From CAMAUF01 sp046152925 (GTDB lineage Bacteria; Chloroflexota; Dehalococcoidia; Tepidiformales; Tepidiformaceae): a stretch of DNA of 64,000 bases. The stretch covers positions 72,913 through 136,912 of the forward strand of contig JBJXFX010000058.1 of NCBI GenBank assembly GCA_046152925.1. The letters are read 5' to 3'. A program made the position numbers and the translations under genes. The notes below the pieces were generated by a model, which saw only the letters and a program-made list of their open reading frames with translations, was not told the origin of the DNA and did not search any database. Numbering within the stretch: the stretch's first letter is position 1; every line of letters starts with the position of its first letter. Positions 17,007 to 27,630 of this stretch are shown here, in pieces.

Positions 17007-17978
17007 ATGCCGATCCCGGACAAGCTCCCCCGTTACGACCAGTTGCCGTTCAAGCCCGGCAACCCGCCGAAAACCGCCTGGGGCCTCTTCGGCGACGACG
17101 ACAACGTCGGCATGTTCAACCTCCAGACGCCCGAGCGGGTCGTCGAAGCCGCGCGGCTCGTGAAAAAGGGCGCCGTCTTCGCGATGAACTGGGAGCAAGA
17201 AAAGCCCAACCCGCCGCTCTATGGTCGCGGCAAGTTCCGCCACACGGTCATGCGCGACATCCCGATCGGCCACCATGGCGACGACGTCCTCGATAACTTC
17301 TTCACTCAGGCATCGAGCCAGTGGGACGGCCTTACCCACGTTGGCGACTTCCACCATGGCTTCTGGGGTGGGCGCAAGACGGCCGACGTCAAAGCGGACA
17401 AGACGCTGCTCGGGATCGACCATTGGGCCAAGCGCGGCATCGCCGGCCGCGCCGTGGTGCTCGACGTCGGGCGTTACCTCGCGGCCCAGGGCTCGCCGCT
17501 CGAGTGCGGCGAACGCCGCGAAATCACCGTCGCCGACCTCGAGGGTTGCCGAAAGGCCCAAGGCGTCGAGTTCCGGGATGGCGATGTCTGGCTCATCCAT
17601 ACCGGCTGGGTCGAGTGGTACGAATCCCAGCCACAACAAGTGCGGACGGCGCTTGCCACCACCGCGAACCTGCGCACGCCCGGCCTTCAGTGCTCAGAGG
17701 AGATGGCCGAGTACATTTTCAACCACCACCCAGTGGCGCTCGCGAGCGACAACCCCGCGCTCGAAGCGTGGCCGCCCCCAGCGTTCATGGACCCCGACGG
17801 CTTCCTGCACCACTGGATCATCGGCCGCTTTGGCATCGCGATCGGCGAAATGTGGCAGCTCACGGGGCTTTCCGCCGACTGCGCTGCCGACGGCGTCTAC
17901 GAGTGCCTTTTCGTGGCCGCCCCGCTCAATGTCCAAGGCGGCACCGGGAGCCCGCCCAACGCCCTCGCGATCAAGTAA
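17007..17978 (+). CDS. Cyclase family protein (kynurenine formamidase-like fold)
   Basis: Metal-dependent amidohydrolase of the cyclase family (Pfam PF04199 type), related to arylformamidase and polyketide cyclases. The metal-binding region is SSQWDGLTHVGDFHHGFWGG, equivalent to the H-x-G-T-H-x-D-x-P-x-H signature in the larger 'WDxLxH' subgroup. The later DVWLIHTGW and ALASDNPALEAWP also match. ATG 17007 follows GAAGGAG; the TTG at 16992 lies on the SD itself and is rejected. 323 aa, cytoplasmic, and a candidate promoter is visible upstream. Natural substrate not predictable. Confidence 0.85.
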   Translation: MPIPDKLPRYDQLPFKPGNPPKTAWGLFGDDDNVGMFNLQTPERVVEAARLVKKGAVFAMNWEQEKPNPPLYGRGKFRHTVMRDIPIGHHGDDVLDNFFTQASSQWDGLTHVGDFHHGFWGGRKTADVKADKTLLGIDHWAKRGIAGRAVVLDVGRYLAAQGSPLECGERREITVADLEGCRKAQGVEFRDGDVWLIHTGWVEWYESQPQQVRTALATTANLRTPGLQCSEEMAEYIFNHHPVALASDNPALEAWPPPAFMDPDGFLHHWIIGRFGIAIGEMWQLTGLSADCAADGVYECLFVAAPLNVQGGTGSPPNALAIK

Positions 17979-17993
17979 CGGAGGCCACCGGCC

Positions 17994-18200
17994 TCACGGG
18001 CCCGGCGCTCGCCGGACGCTGTGACGGCGGCCCGGCCAAGCCATCTGGCCCGTGTTCCGGTCGGGCCAGACGTTGCTGAACTCGCGCGTCGCCCCACAAA
18101 CGCACTGGCCACTCGAGGTCGGCTGACCTTGCTCGGCGAGGTGCCAGTGATGGGCGTGTTCAGGCACGTCAGTCTGGTCGGCGCTCGTCGTGGGGGTCAT
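17994..18200 (-). CDS. Small His/Cys motif protein, 68 aa
   Basis: Short protein with the core HAHHWHLAEQGQPTSSGQC, then VCGATREFSN. This resembles small zinc-ribbon-like proteins of the pattern HHW...G..TSRG.C..CG..R.F.N that I associate with Chloroflexota; here the knuckle is C-x-C-G rather than C-x2-C-G. ATG 18200 overlaps the stop of the preceding 51-residue Cys-rich ORF (TGATG arrangement), so the two are probably translated together. No function known. The basic C-terminus (WPGRRHSVRR) could contact nucleic acid. Confidence 0.6.
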   Translation of the reverse strand: MTPTTSADQTDVPEHAHHWHLAEQGQPTSSGQCVCGATREFSNVWPDRNTGQMAWPGRRHSVRRAPGP

Positions 18201-18352
18201 TGGCGGCGCCGGCCCGCAGCCTTGGCGGCAGCGAACTCCCGGCGGATGCCGTAGCAGGTGGCGCAGAAGCCGTAGCCGCCAAGCATCACGGTGGCACGCC
18301 GGCCACAGCGCGCGTTGCACAGCGCAACGCCCGACCTCCGTGGAGAACTCAC
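18197..18352 (-). CDS. Tiny Cys-rich ORF, 51 aa, coupled to next gene
   Basis: GTG 18352 to TGA 18197. Product contains CNARCGRRATVMLGGYGFCATC, two Cys pairs (C-x3-C and C-x2-C) 15 residues apart between the inner Cys, which would make a four-Cys zinc site, then a basic Ala/Lys/Arg tail. The TGA shares bases with the ATG of the 68-residue gene. Evidence is the ordered cysteines plus the stop/start overlap; there is no strong SD, so the exact start is uncertain. Confidence 0.5.
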   Translation of the reverse strand: MSSPRRSGVALCNARCGRRATVMLGGYGFCATCYGIRREFAAAKAAGRRRQ

Positions 18353-18572
18353 ATCAGACGACACGGGGATGAGGCCTTCCTGCCGACGCTACCGACGACG
18401 GAGGGCGCGAGAGCCCCGGCCAGCTGGCGAGGACGGCGCGCTGTCGGAGGACACGGGAAGCTTGGCGCCCGCGCCGGTTCGGAAGCCGCATCCTAGCACG
18501 CCCGGGGCCCGCACGGTGACGACAAGGCGGCGTAAAGTGGCACCCGCGCCGCTCGCGCCAGGAGGATGCACT

Positions 18573-19421
18573 GTGCACATCGAGGTCATCGCCACCGGGC
18601 TCAGCTTCCCCGAAGGGCCCATCATCCTGCCGGACGGCAGCCTGGTCGTCACCGAAATCGGCGCCGGGCAGCTGACGCGGGTCGGGCTCGACGGCGCGAC
18701 CTCACGCTTCGCCGGCACAGGCGGTGGGCCAAACGGCGCCGCCCGTATGCCCGACGGCTCAGTCATCGTCTGCAACAACGGTGGCTTCCCAAAGGAGCGT
18801 GGCGGCCCACCGCCTGAGCGAGGTCGGCTCCAGCGCGTCACCGAAGGCGGCGCGGTCGTCGCCGACCTGCTGCTTGACGTCGGAGGCGCCCCGCTCGATG
18901 CACCGAACGACTGCGTCGTCGATGCCTCGGGCGGGCTCTGGTTCACCAATCCGGCCGGCTTCGGGAAGCTCGGCAACGTCTGTTACCTCGCCCCAGACGG
19001 GCGCGCGACCGTGGCCGCGGACGGCTTCCTCTTCCCCAACGGCATCGGGCTCTCCGCCAGCGGGGCGCGGCTGGTCATCTGCGAATCCGAGACTGGCAAC
19101 CTGTTGGGCTTCGAAGTTGAGGGCCCGGGAAAGCTCTCGGCGCCCCAGATCAACGGGAACATCGGCAGGCGCTCGATCCCCGATGGGTTCGCCGTCGACT
19201 CCCTGGGGCGGATGATCGTGGCTGGCTTCCGGACGAAGAGCCTGTTCGTCCTCGACATGGACGATGGCCGCCCGATCGAGGTCATCGAACTGCCGGACGA
19301 GGGCGTGACCAACTGCTGCTTCGGAGGGCCGGACTTCCGGACCCTCTTCATCACGTCGTCCCGCAAAGGCGAAGTGCTGCGATTGGAGTGGCCAGTACCG
19401 GGACTGCGCTTGAACGCGTAG
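18573..19421 (+). CDS. SMP-30/gluconolactonase/LRE family protein
   Basis: Six-bladed beta-propeller hydrolase of the SMP-30/gluconolaconase type, usually a calcium- or zinc-dependent lactonase. It begins HIEVIATGLSFPEGPIILPDGSLVVTE, where FPEGP supplies the metal-binding Glu. Later DAPNDCVVDASGGLWFTNP and LFPNGIGLSASGARLVICES hold the Asn and Asp ligand positions. GTG 18573 is chosen because AGGAGG lies 8 nt upstream. 282 aa. No signal peptide. The gap 18353-18572 between it and the divergent Cys-rich ORFs shows no other coding signal. Confidence 0.87.
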   Translation: MHIEVIATGLSFPEGPIILPDGSLVVTEIGAGQLTRVGLDGATSRFAGTGGGPNGAARMPDGSVIVCNNGGFPKERGGPPPERGRLQRVTEGGAVVADLLLDVGGAPLDAPNDCVVDASGGLWFTNPAGFGKLGNVCYLAPDGRATVAADGFLFPNGIGLSASGARLVICESETGNLLGFEVEGPGKLSAPQINGNIGRRSIPDGFAVDSLGRMIVAGFRTKSLFVLDMDDGRPIEVIELPDEGVTNCCFGGPDFRTLFITSSRKGEVLRLEWPVPGLRLNA

Positions 19422-19439
19422 GGGGCCGCCTGAGACGCG

Positions 19440-20075
19440 CTAGCCCAAGCGATCGAGGAGCGTGCGCACGTCCCGCGCGAGCAGGCTCGGCACGTGTAGC
19501 CGAAGGCCGGGAAGCTCAATGCTCTCAATGATGCCGTCGGCGTCCGGCTCGCGGCGAATGTAGCGGCCCTCGACGAGCTGGAACCACTCAAGCCGGTTCT
19601 CGAAGATCTCCCAGACCACGTACTCCGGGACTCCTCCGCGCTCATACGCCCGCCGTTTCTGGTGCAGGTCATACGCCGCCGAGGTCGCCGCCACTTCGAA
19701 AACGAACTCCGGTGGACCATCGATTCCCGACGACGAGCGCCGGGAGGCGGTGGAATCGGTGCGCCTGAGGAGCACATCCGGTTGGACGTCATCCGCCGGG
19801 AGCCGAACTGTGACGTTATCGCCGGCTTCGACCCCGGCTGCGCGATGTGCGTACATCCCAGCCCACATCGCCACAATAATGTGCGCTGCGCCGTGGTCGG
19901 GGCCGACAACCATCTCGGCGTAGACGATACCGTCGATCCGTTCCGCCCGCTTGATCTCGGGATGCAGGTCCCAGCGGCGCCGAAACTCTTCGCGCGCAAG
20001 GACATCGCCATTGTTCAGCGGCGGGATTGCCTCGGCGGCGCGGACGGCAACTGCGGGGCTCGCCATTCGCCCCAT
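19440..20075 (-). CDS. Uma2 family protein (PD-(D/E)XK fold)
   Basis: Member of the Uma2/DUF820 family, predicted nuclease-fold proteins common in Chloroflexota and cyanobacteria; cellular role unproven. Visible are REEFRRRWDLHPEIKRAERIDGIVYAE, the acidic strand VQPDVLLRR, and EFVFEVAATSAAYDLHQKRRAYERGGVPEYVVWE, which carries the E-x-K-like active-site strand and the conserved K-x2-Y-x3-G-V-x-E-Y-W/V. ATG 20075 chosen (ATG 20066 also possible). Converges on the SMP-30 gene. A second Uma2 gene lies at 54740. Confidence 0.85.
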   Translation of the reverse strand: MGRMASPAVAVRAAEAIPPLNNGDVLAREEFRRRWDLHPEIKRAERIDGIVYAEMVVGPDHGAAHIIVAMWAGMYAHRAAGVEAGDNVTVRLPADDVQPDVLLRRTDSTASRRSSSGIDGPPEFVFEVAATSAAYDLHQKRRAYERGGVPEYVVWEIFENRLEWFQLVEGRYIRREPDADGIIESIELPGLRLHVPSLLARDVRTLLDRLG

Positions 20076-20141
20076 GATACCAGCCGGGGCAACCGCGTGG
20101 CTGCCCCGGGCCGGCAATCAGCAAGCAGTCGGGTCGCCGAC

Positions 20142-21386
20142 TTAGGCGTAGACCACGCCGAAGTCCCAGCCGCGGCCGGCCTTGAAGCTCTGGAGGATGC
20201 GCCGCGACACGACCATGCGGTGGCTCTCGTCCGGCCCATCGTAGATCCGGGCGGCACGCGCGTTGCGGTACATCCCTTCGAGCGGGGTATCGCCCGAGAC
20301 GCCACGCGCACCGTGCACCTGGATGGCCCGATCGATCACGTCGTGGAGCACCTTGGCGCCGAAGAACTTGATCGCCGAAATCTCCACCCGCGCCTCATCG
20401 CCCGTGTCGATTTTGCGCGCCGCATCGAGCGTGAGCAGGCGTGCGGCCTGGATCTCCACGTACGAGTCCGCGATCCAATTCTGGACCGTCTGCTTCTCGG
20501 CGAGGGTGCTGCCATAGACTTCCCGCACGAGCGCGTAGTTGATCATGATCTCGTAGGCGCGCTGCATTTGGCCAAGCCAGCGCATGCAGTGGTGGATGCG
20601 GCCCGGGCCAAGACGCTTCTGCGCGATCCGGAAGCCCCCGCCGGCCTCGCCCAACGTGTTCGTCACCGGGACGCGGACGTTGTCGTAGACGATCTCGCAG
20701 TGGGAGCCTTCGGTCTCGCCCATCACCGGCACGGGCCGGACGATGTTGAAGCCCGGAGTATCGCAGGGGACCACGATCTGGCTGAAGCGGCGGTGGGGCG
20801 GCTGGTCCAGCTCCGTGGCGACCATCGCGATGGCGAACGCGGCGCCTTCGGCCTGGCTGGTGAACCACTTGTGCCCGTTGATCACCCACTCATCGCCATC
20901 GCGCACGGCGCGGGTTTGCAGGCTCGTGGGGTCGGCGCCCGACACTTCGGGCTCAGTCATCGAATAGCACGAGTAGATGTCGCCGTTGACGAGCGGCTTC
21001 ATGTACCGGTCTTGGATCTCTTTGGAGCCAAACTGGAAGAGGATTTCGGCATTCCCGGAATCGGGCGCCTGGGAGCCGAAGGCGCGCGGCGCGATCCCGC
21101 TGCGGCCGAGAATCTCGTTCATATAGACATACGGCATGAAGCCGATGCCCATGCCGCCCGCCTCTTTCGGCAGGTGCGGGGCCCACATCCCCATCGCCTT
21201 GGTCTTGGCCTGGAGCTCCTTGATCCGCTCCTGACCTTGGGGGCTGCGCATCCCATAGCGGTGGAAGAAAGGCTCGTTGGGATAGATGTCGGTTTCCATG
21301 AACCGGATCACGGATTGGCGGATCTCTTCGATCTCCGTCCGGCCGAGGGCCCGGTCCGATGCGTGGGCATGTGCAGGTGCGGTCAC
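20142..21386 (-). CDS. Acyl-CoA dehydrogenase family protein
   Basis: FAD-dependent acyl-CoA dehydrogenase, 414 aa. The FAD/substrate signature SCYSMTEPEVSGADPTSL is near residue 150, followed by WVINGHKWFTSQAEGA. The C-terminal helical domain has QVHGARGVSGDTPLEGMYRNARAARIYDGPDESHR, the pattern of the ACAD10/ACAD11-like branch acting on longer or branched acyl-CoAs. Cytoplasmic. Start ATG 21386; divergent from the GGDEF-EAL gene with a 188-bp gap that holds a 33-bp tandem repeat. Fits with the crotonases and acyl-CoA synthetase elsewhere in the window. Confidence 0.9.
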   Translation of the reverse strand: MTAPAHAHASDRALGRTEIEEIRQSVIRFMETDIYPNEPFFHRYGMRSPQGQERIKELQAKTKAMGMWAPHLPKEAGGMGIGFMPYVYMNEILGRSGIAPRAFGSQAPDSGNAEILFQFGSKEIQDRYMKPLVNGDIYSCYSMTEPEVSGADPTSLQTRAVRDGDEWVINGHKWFTSQAEGAAFAIAMVATELDQPPHRRFSQIVVPCDTPGFNIVRPVPVMGETEGSHCEIVYDNVRVPVTNTLGEAGGGFRIAQKRLGPGRIHHCMRWLGQMQRAYEIMINYALVREVYGSTLAEKQTVQNWIADSYVEIQAARLLTLDAARKIDTGDEARVEISAIKFFGAKVLHDVIDRAIQVHGARGVSGDTPLEGMYRNARAARIYDGPDESHRMVVSRRILQSFKAGRGWDFGVVYA

Positions 21387-21454
21387 ACGTCGCCTCCTCT
21401 GGGGTGGTTGTTCGGCCCCGGCACTGTACCCCGCTTGGGATCCCCCGTCACGAC

Positions 21455-21520
21455 GCCGTAAGCCCGTATCCAGGTGACCGCGCGTCTGCCGTAAGCCCGT
21501 ATGCAGGTGACCGCGCGTCT
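21455..21520. repeat. 33-bp unit tandem duplication
   Basis: Two adjacent 33-bp copies (21455-21487 and 21488-21520) differing at one base, beginning GCCGTAAGCCCGTAT and ending CGCGCGTCT. They lie in the divergent gap upstream of the GGDEF-EAL gene. The unit length is a multiple of three but lies before the most likely start. Confidence 0.85.
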
Positions 21521-21574
21521 ATTGGTTGTCCGTTCAGGGTCGAACTTGAATCAGGGACGCTGAACGGGCATCGA

Positions 21575-24484
21575 ATGAGGTCGCTTTTGAAACCACCACG
21601 CGCCTTGGCGCTTCGGCCTCGTCGGCGCCCCGTGGAGGCAGTACGCCTTCGGGCTCCCGCAGGCCCGCGGCAAGTCACGGTTTTGATCGTGGCGTCCTTG
21701 GCCGTCGCCGCCATCACAGCGGTGTCGGCCCTCTGGATCGCCCTCGAGCTCTTCGGCCTCGCCGCAACCGTGGCGTTCGAAAACATCGTCGAGACGACGG
21801 CGGCCGGGTGCGCCGCCGCAGCTTGCTTCGCCACCGCCGTCGCCCGGCCCGGCCGGCCCCGAGCGGCGTGGATGCTCATCGGCGCCGGGTGTCTCTCGTT
21901 CACCGCGGGCGACGTCATCTGGACTTATCACGAAGTCGTCGGCGGCAACCCGCTTCCCTCGCCCGGTTGGCCGGACGTGTTCTACCTCACGTGTCCGCCG
22001 CTGTTCCTCGCGGGCTTCATCATCCTTGTGGGCGCGCGCCCACTGGCGAGCGTGGGCGTCGGACTGAACTCCCTCGTGATCGGGCTCGCCGCTGGCGCGG
22101 TCGTCTGGTTCCTCGTGCTTGGGCCTACCTACTCGTCGAGCGAAAGCTCTTTCAACGAGAAGCTCATCTTCGGCCTGTACCCAATCCTCGACCTCATGTT
22201 GCTGACCGCGGCCGGCGCGGTCGGAAGCGTGCACCGCGGACGGGCGGCGAGGGTCGTCGTCGGGATCATCACGCTCGGCCTGCTCGGCATCGTCGTCGGG
22301 GACCTCGGACTCGCCGTGCTCAGCCTGGATGATTCCTACGGCTCCGCGTCCCTCACAGACGTGGGCTGGATCGCCGGGTTCTTGCTGATCGGCCTCGCCG
22401 CGATGACCGACCGAGTGCTACGCGCAGACTTTGGGACGCCCCCGCGCGCCGGGGCCGAGCCGGTTTGGCGCAATGTAGCCCAGCTGGCCGTCGTCCCGCT
22501 GATGTTCGCCTTCTGCGCATGGGTAACCACGGGGCCGGAGGCTTCATGGGCGAACCCAGCACTCATGATGGCGAGCGGGGCCGGCCTGTTCGCCCTTGGC
22601 CGCCAAGTCACGGTCGGGCTCGACAATCAACGCCTCAACCGCGAGCTCATCCACGCCCGCCAGCTCCTCGAACGCCGCGTCGAACAGCGGACCCAGGAAG
22701 CCATGGCCGCCGAGTCCCGCCTCCGCTCACTCACCGAGTCCGCGACCGACGCGATCGTCACCACCGACCAGTTCGGCCGGATCCTCTCCTGGAACCGGGC
22801 CGCGCGGAGGCTGTTCGGCTATTCGGCGAGGGAGATGGCAGGCAAACCCGTGACGATGGTGTTCGGCGAGCCACTCCGCGAAGGCCTCATCGAACGCTGG
22901 CGGACGCTCGTCGAAGAGAGCGAGTCTCGCGACGTCCAAGCGACATCCGAGGCGATGGGTGCGCGCGCCGACGGCTCGACCTTCCCGATGGAATACTCCA
23001 TCTCCGCCTGGCAGACAAACGGCGAAATCTTCTTCGGCGCCATCGTCCGCGACGTCACCGAACGCAAGCGCAACGAGGCCCGCCTCGTTTACTACGCCGA
23101 CTTCGACGCGCTCACCGGGCTCCTCAACCGCCGCCGCCTGGAACAGGAAGTGGCCCGCGAAATCGCCGCCGCACGCCGGATGCGCACGCGTGGCGCACTC
23201 TTCTTCATGGACCTCGACCGCTTCAAGAGCATCAACGATAGCTTCGGACATCATTCGGGCGACGAACTGCTCGTCAGCGTCGCTGCCGTCCTCCGCGAGG
23301 TCTTCGCCGATACCGCGCTTCTCAGCCGGCTGAGTGGCGACGAGTTCGCTATCCTCCTGCCCCAAACACCGCCCGAGGAGGCGCTGGGCGCCGCAGAAAT
23401 GCTCATCGAGCGGTTGCGCCAGCACCGTATCGTCACCCATGGCCAGACCATTTCCGTGACTGCGAGCGTCGGCATCGCGCTCTACCCCGAGCACGGCACG
23501 ACCGTCGAGGAACTGCTCGTCCACGCCGACCAGGCGATGTACTGGGCGAAAGACCTGCGGGACCGCGTGGCGCTCTATTCAAGCGAGCGCGAAGGCGACT
23601 CGCTCACCTATCGGCAGCCTTGGGAACAGCGGATTCGCGAAGGCCTGGAACACGACCTCTTCGCGCTCTACCTCCAACCGATCCAAGACCGGATGGGCGG
23701 CATCAACCGGTGGGAGGTCCTCCTCCGCCTGATCGAGCCCGACGGCGAGGCGGTCCCTCCTGGCGCGTTCCTCGATGCAGCCGAGCGCAGCGGGCTGATC
23801 CACAGCATCGACCGCTGGGTCGTCCAGAAGTCCCTCGAGTTTGCCGCGAGGTATCCAGCCGACATCCCCATGAGCCTCGAAATCAATCTCTCCGGGAAGG
23901 GCATCGGCGACCAGGAGCTTCTTCGCCTCGTGGAGCAGGGCGTGGAGGAGCATGGGATCGACTCGTCGCGGCTCATCTTCGAGATCACCGAAACCGTCGC
24001 GATCGCCGACGTGGAACAGGCGAAAGCGTTCATCACGCGGCTGAAGGCGATTGGCTGCCGCTTCGCGCTCGACGATTTCGGCGTCGGCTTCTCATCGTTC
24101 TACTCGCTCAAACAGCTCGATGTGGACTATCTGAAGATCGACGGGAGCTTCATCCGCAACCTCGCCAACGACCCCGTCGACCGCGAAGTGGTCACGGCGA
24201 TCACCCACATGGCCCACGCGATGGGGGTGCTCACCGTCGCCGAATTCGTCGGCGATGCGCCAACCGCGGAGATCCTGCGGGAGATTGGCGTCGACTACCT
24301 CCAGGGGTACCACGTCGGCATGCCCGTCCCCGCCGAGCAGGCGTTCTTGGAAGCGATGGCCGTCACGGCGCTCCCGGCCGCGCGCTGGAGCGATGGCAGC
24401 GGCGGCCGCCGGAGCATTTTCCGGACCGCGAGGATGAAGGAGGTCCGGTCCGTCCGGCCCGCCCGCACACCCGAAGCCGCTTAG
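21575..24484 (+). CDS. Membrane PAS-GGDEF-EAL protein 1
   Basis: Cyclic di-GMP signalling protein, 969 aa. The N-terminal about 330 residues form roughly eight to ten membrane helices (a MASE-like sensor), followed by a coiled linker (ELIHARQLLERRVEQRTQEAMAAE). A PAS domain starts at LRSLTESATDAIVTTDQFGRILSWN. The GGDEF domain has RLSGDEFAILL (SGDEF variant), so cyclase activity is possible. The EAL domain has WEVLLR at the signature place (EVL), plus NLSG, EITE, DDFGVGFSS, KIDGSF and a GEF-like AEFVGD, so most metal ligands remain. ATG 21575 used. It has the same layout as the gene at 35555. Confidence 0.9.
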   Translation: MRSLLKPPRALALRPRRRPVEAVRLRAPAGPRQVTVLIVASLAVAAITAVSALWIALELFGLAATVAFENIVETTAAGCAAAACFATAVARPGRPRAAWMLIGAGCLSFTAGDVIWTYHEVVGGNPLPSPGWPDVFYLTCPPLFLAGFIILVGARPLASVGVGLNSLVIGLAAGAVVWFLVLGPTYSSSESSFNEKLIFGLYPILDLMLLTAAGAVGSVHRGRAARVVVGIITLGLLGIVVGDLGLAVLSLDDSYGSASLTDVGWIAGFLLIGLAAMTDRVLRADFGTPPRAGAEPVWRNVAQLAVVPLMFAFCAWVTTGPEASWANPALMMASGAGLFALGRQVTVGLDNQRLNRELIHARQLLERRVEQRTQEAMAAESRLRSLTESATDAIVTTDQFGRILSWNRAARRLFGYSAREMAGKPVTMVFGEPLREGLIERWRTLVEESESRDVQATSEAMGARADGSTFPMEYSISAWQTNGEIFFGAIVRDVTERKRNEARLVYYADFDALTGLLNRRRLEQEVAREIAAARRMRTRGALFFMDLDRFKSINDSFGHHSGDELLVSVAAVLREVFADTALLSRLSGDEFAILLPQTPPEEALGAAEMLIERLRQHRIVTHGQTISVTASVGIALYPEHGTTVEELLVHADQAMYWAKDLRDRVALYSSEREGDSLTYRQPWEQRIREGLEHDLFALYLQPIQDRMGGINRWEVLLRLIEPDGEAVPPGAFLDAAERSGLIHSIDRWVVQKSLEFAARYPADIPMSLEINLSGKGIGDQELLRLVEQGVEEHGIDSSRLIFEITETVAIADVEQAKAFITRLKAIGCRFALDDFGVGFSSFYSLKQLDVDYLKIDGSFIRNLANDPVDREVVTAITHMAHAMGVLTVAEFVGDAPTAEILREIGVDYLQGYHVGMPVPAEQAFLEAMAVTALPAARWSDGSGGRRSIFRTARMKEVRSVRPARTPEAA

Positions 24485-24486
24485 TC

Positions 24487-24507
24487 CTTGACATGCTGCG
24501 AGTCATG
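24487..24507 (+). promoter_or_regulatory. Imperfect HAIR-like site before hspR
   Basis: CTTGACA (24487-24493) and AGTCATG (24501-24507) with a 7-nt centre match 10 of 14 arm bases of the HspR inverted repeat (CTTGAGT-N7-ACTCAAG). TTGACA within it is also a perfect -35 box. It may serve autoregulation; weak evidence. Confidence 0.3.
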
Positions 24508-24527
24508 CTGCGAGAGTCAAAGGCGAG

Positions 24528-24857
24528 ATGACCCGGTTCGAAGACTCCATCGCCAAAGCGAGCGCCGCGCTTGAACTGCATCCCCAGACGCTGCGCAAAT
24601 ACGAACGCGCCGGGCTCGTGCGCCCGGCCCGCCAAAGCGGCGCGCGCGCCTATAGTCAGGCCGACCTCGACCGGATCGCCCTGATTAAGCACCTTTCGGA
24701 CGTCCGGCGCCTGAATATCGCCGGTCTCGCCCTCGCGCTCGATGTCCTCGATGGGCTCGAAGCGCTCCTCACGGACCTCGACACCCTCGACGGGCCCAGC
24801 GGCCACGCCGTCGCGCGCGAACGCGTCACGGCCATCGTCGCTCGCTTCCGTCAGTGA
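24528..24857 (+). CDS. hspR: MerR family heat-shock regulator HspR
   Basis: Small MerR-fold repressor of chaperone genes. The helix-turn-helix is ALELHPQTLRKYERAGLVRPARQSGARAYSQADLDRIALIKHLSDV, the HspR version of the MerR DNA-binding wing. The C-terminal half is a short helical dimerisation segment (LALALDVLDGLEALLTDLD), without the Cys residues of metal sensors. 109 aa. It sits directly upstream of clpB, on whose promoter a near-consensus HAIR inverted repeat is visible, which strongly supports this name over a generic MerR. The preceding GGDEF-EAL gene ends 43 bp upstream. Confidence 0.87.
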   Translation: MTRFEDSIAKASAALELHPQTLRKYERAGLVRPARQSGARAYSQADLDRIALIKHLSDVRRLNIAGLALALDVLDGLEALLTDLDTLDGPSGHAVARERVTAIVARFRQ

Positions 24858-24892
24858 CGATCCTCAGGGCCGAACCCACGTACCCATTCGGA

Positions 24893-24923
24893 CTTGATAC
24901 GACTCGACTCAATCTTCTACGCT
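24893..24923 (+). promoter_or_regulatory. clpB promoter with HspR (HAIR) operator
   Basis: HAIR-type inverted repeat CTTGATA (24893-24899), 7-nt centre, ACTCAAT (24907-24913); consensus arms are CTTGAGT and ACTCAAG with the same 7-nt centre. A -35 TTGATA (24894-24899) and -10 TACGCT (24918-24923), 18 nt apart, overlap it, so bound HspR would block RNA polymerase. Confidence 0.65.
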
Positions 24924-24954
24924 GGAAGATACACCGTGAGAAAAGGCGGGCCTG

Positions 24955-27546
<2,592 letters not shown>

Positions 27547-27630
27547 ACCGCGCCTCCCACCCGGAGTGGCGGGTCTTCGACCGTGCGGATCTGGTAACGT
27601 TGCCGCCGCATCCCACGAACGGAGCCCGCC

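Noticed and set aside
21455..21520. CRISPR array
   Set aside because: Only two directly adjacent copies without spacers; a simple tandem duplication.
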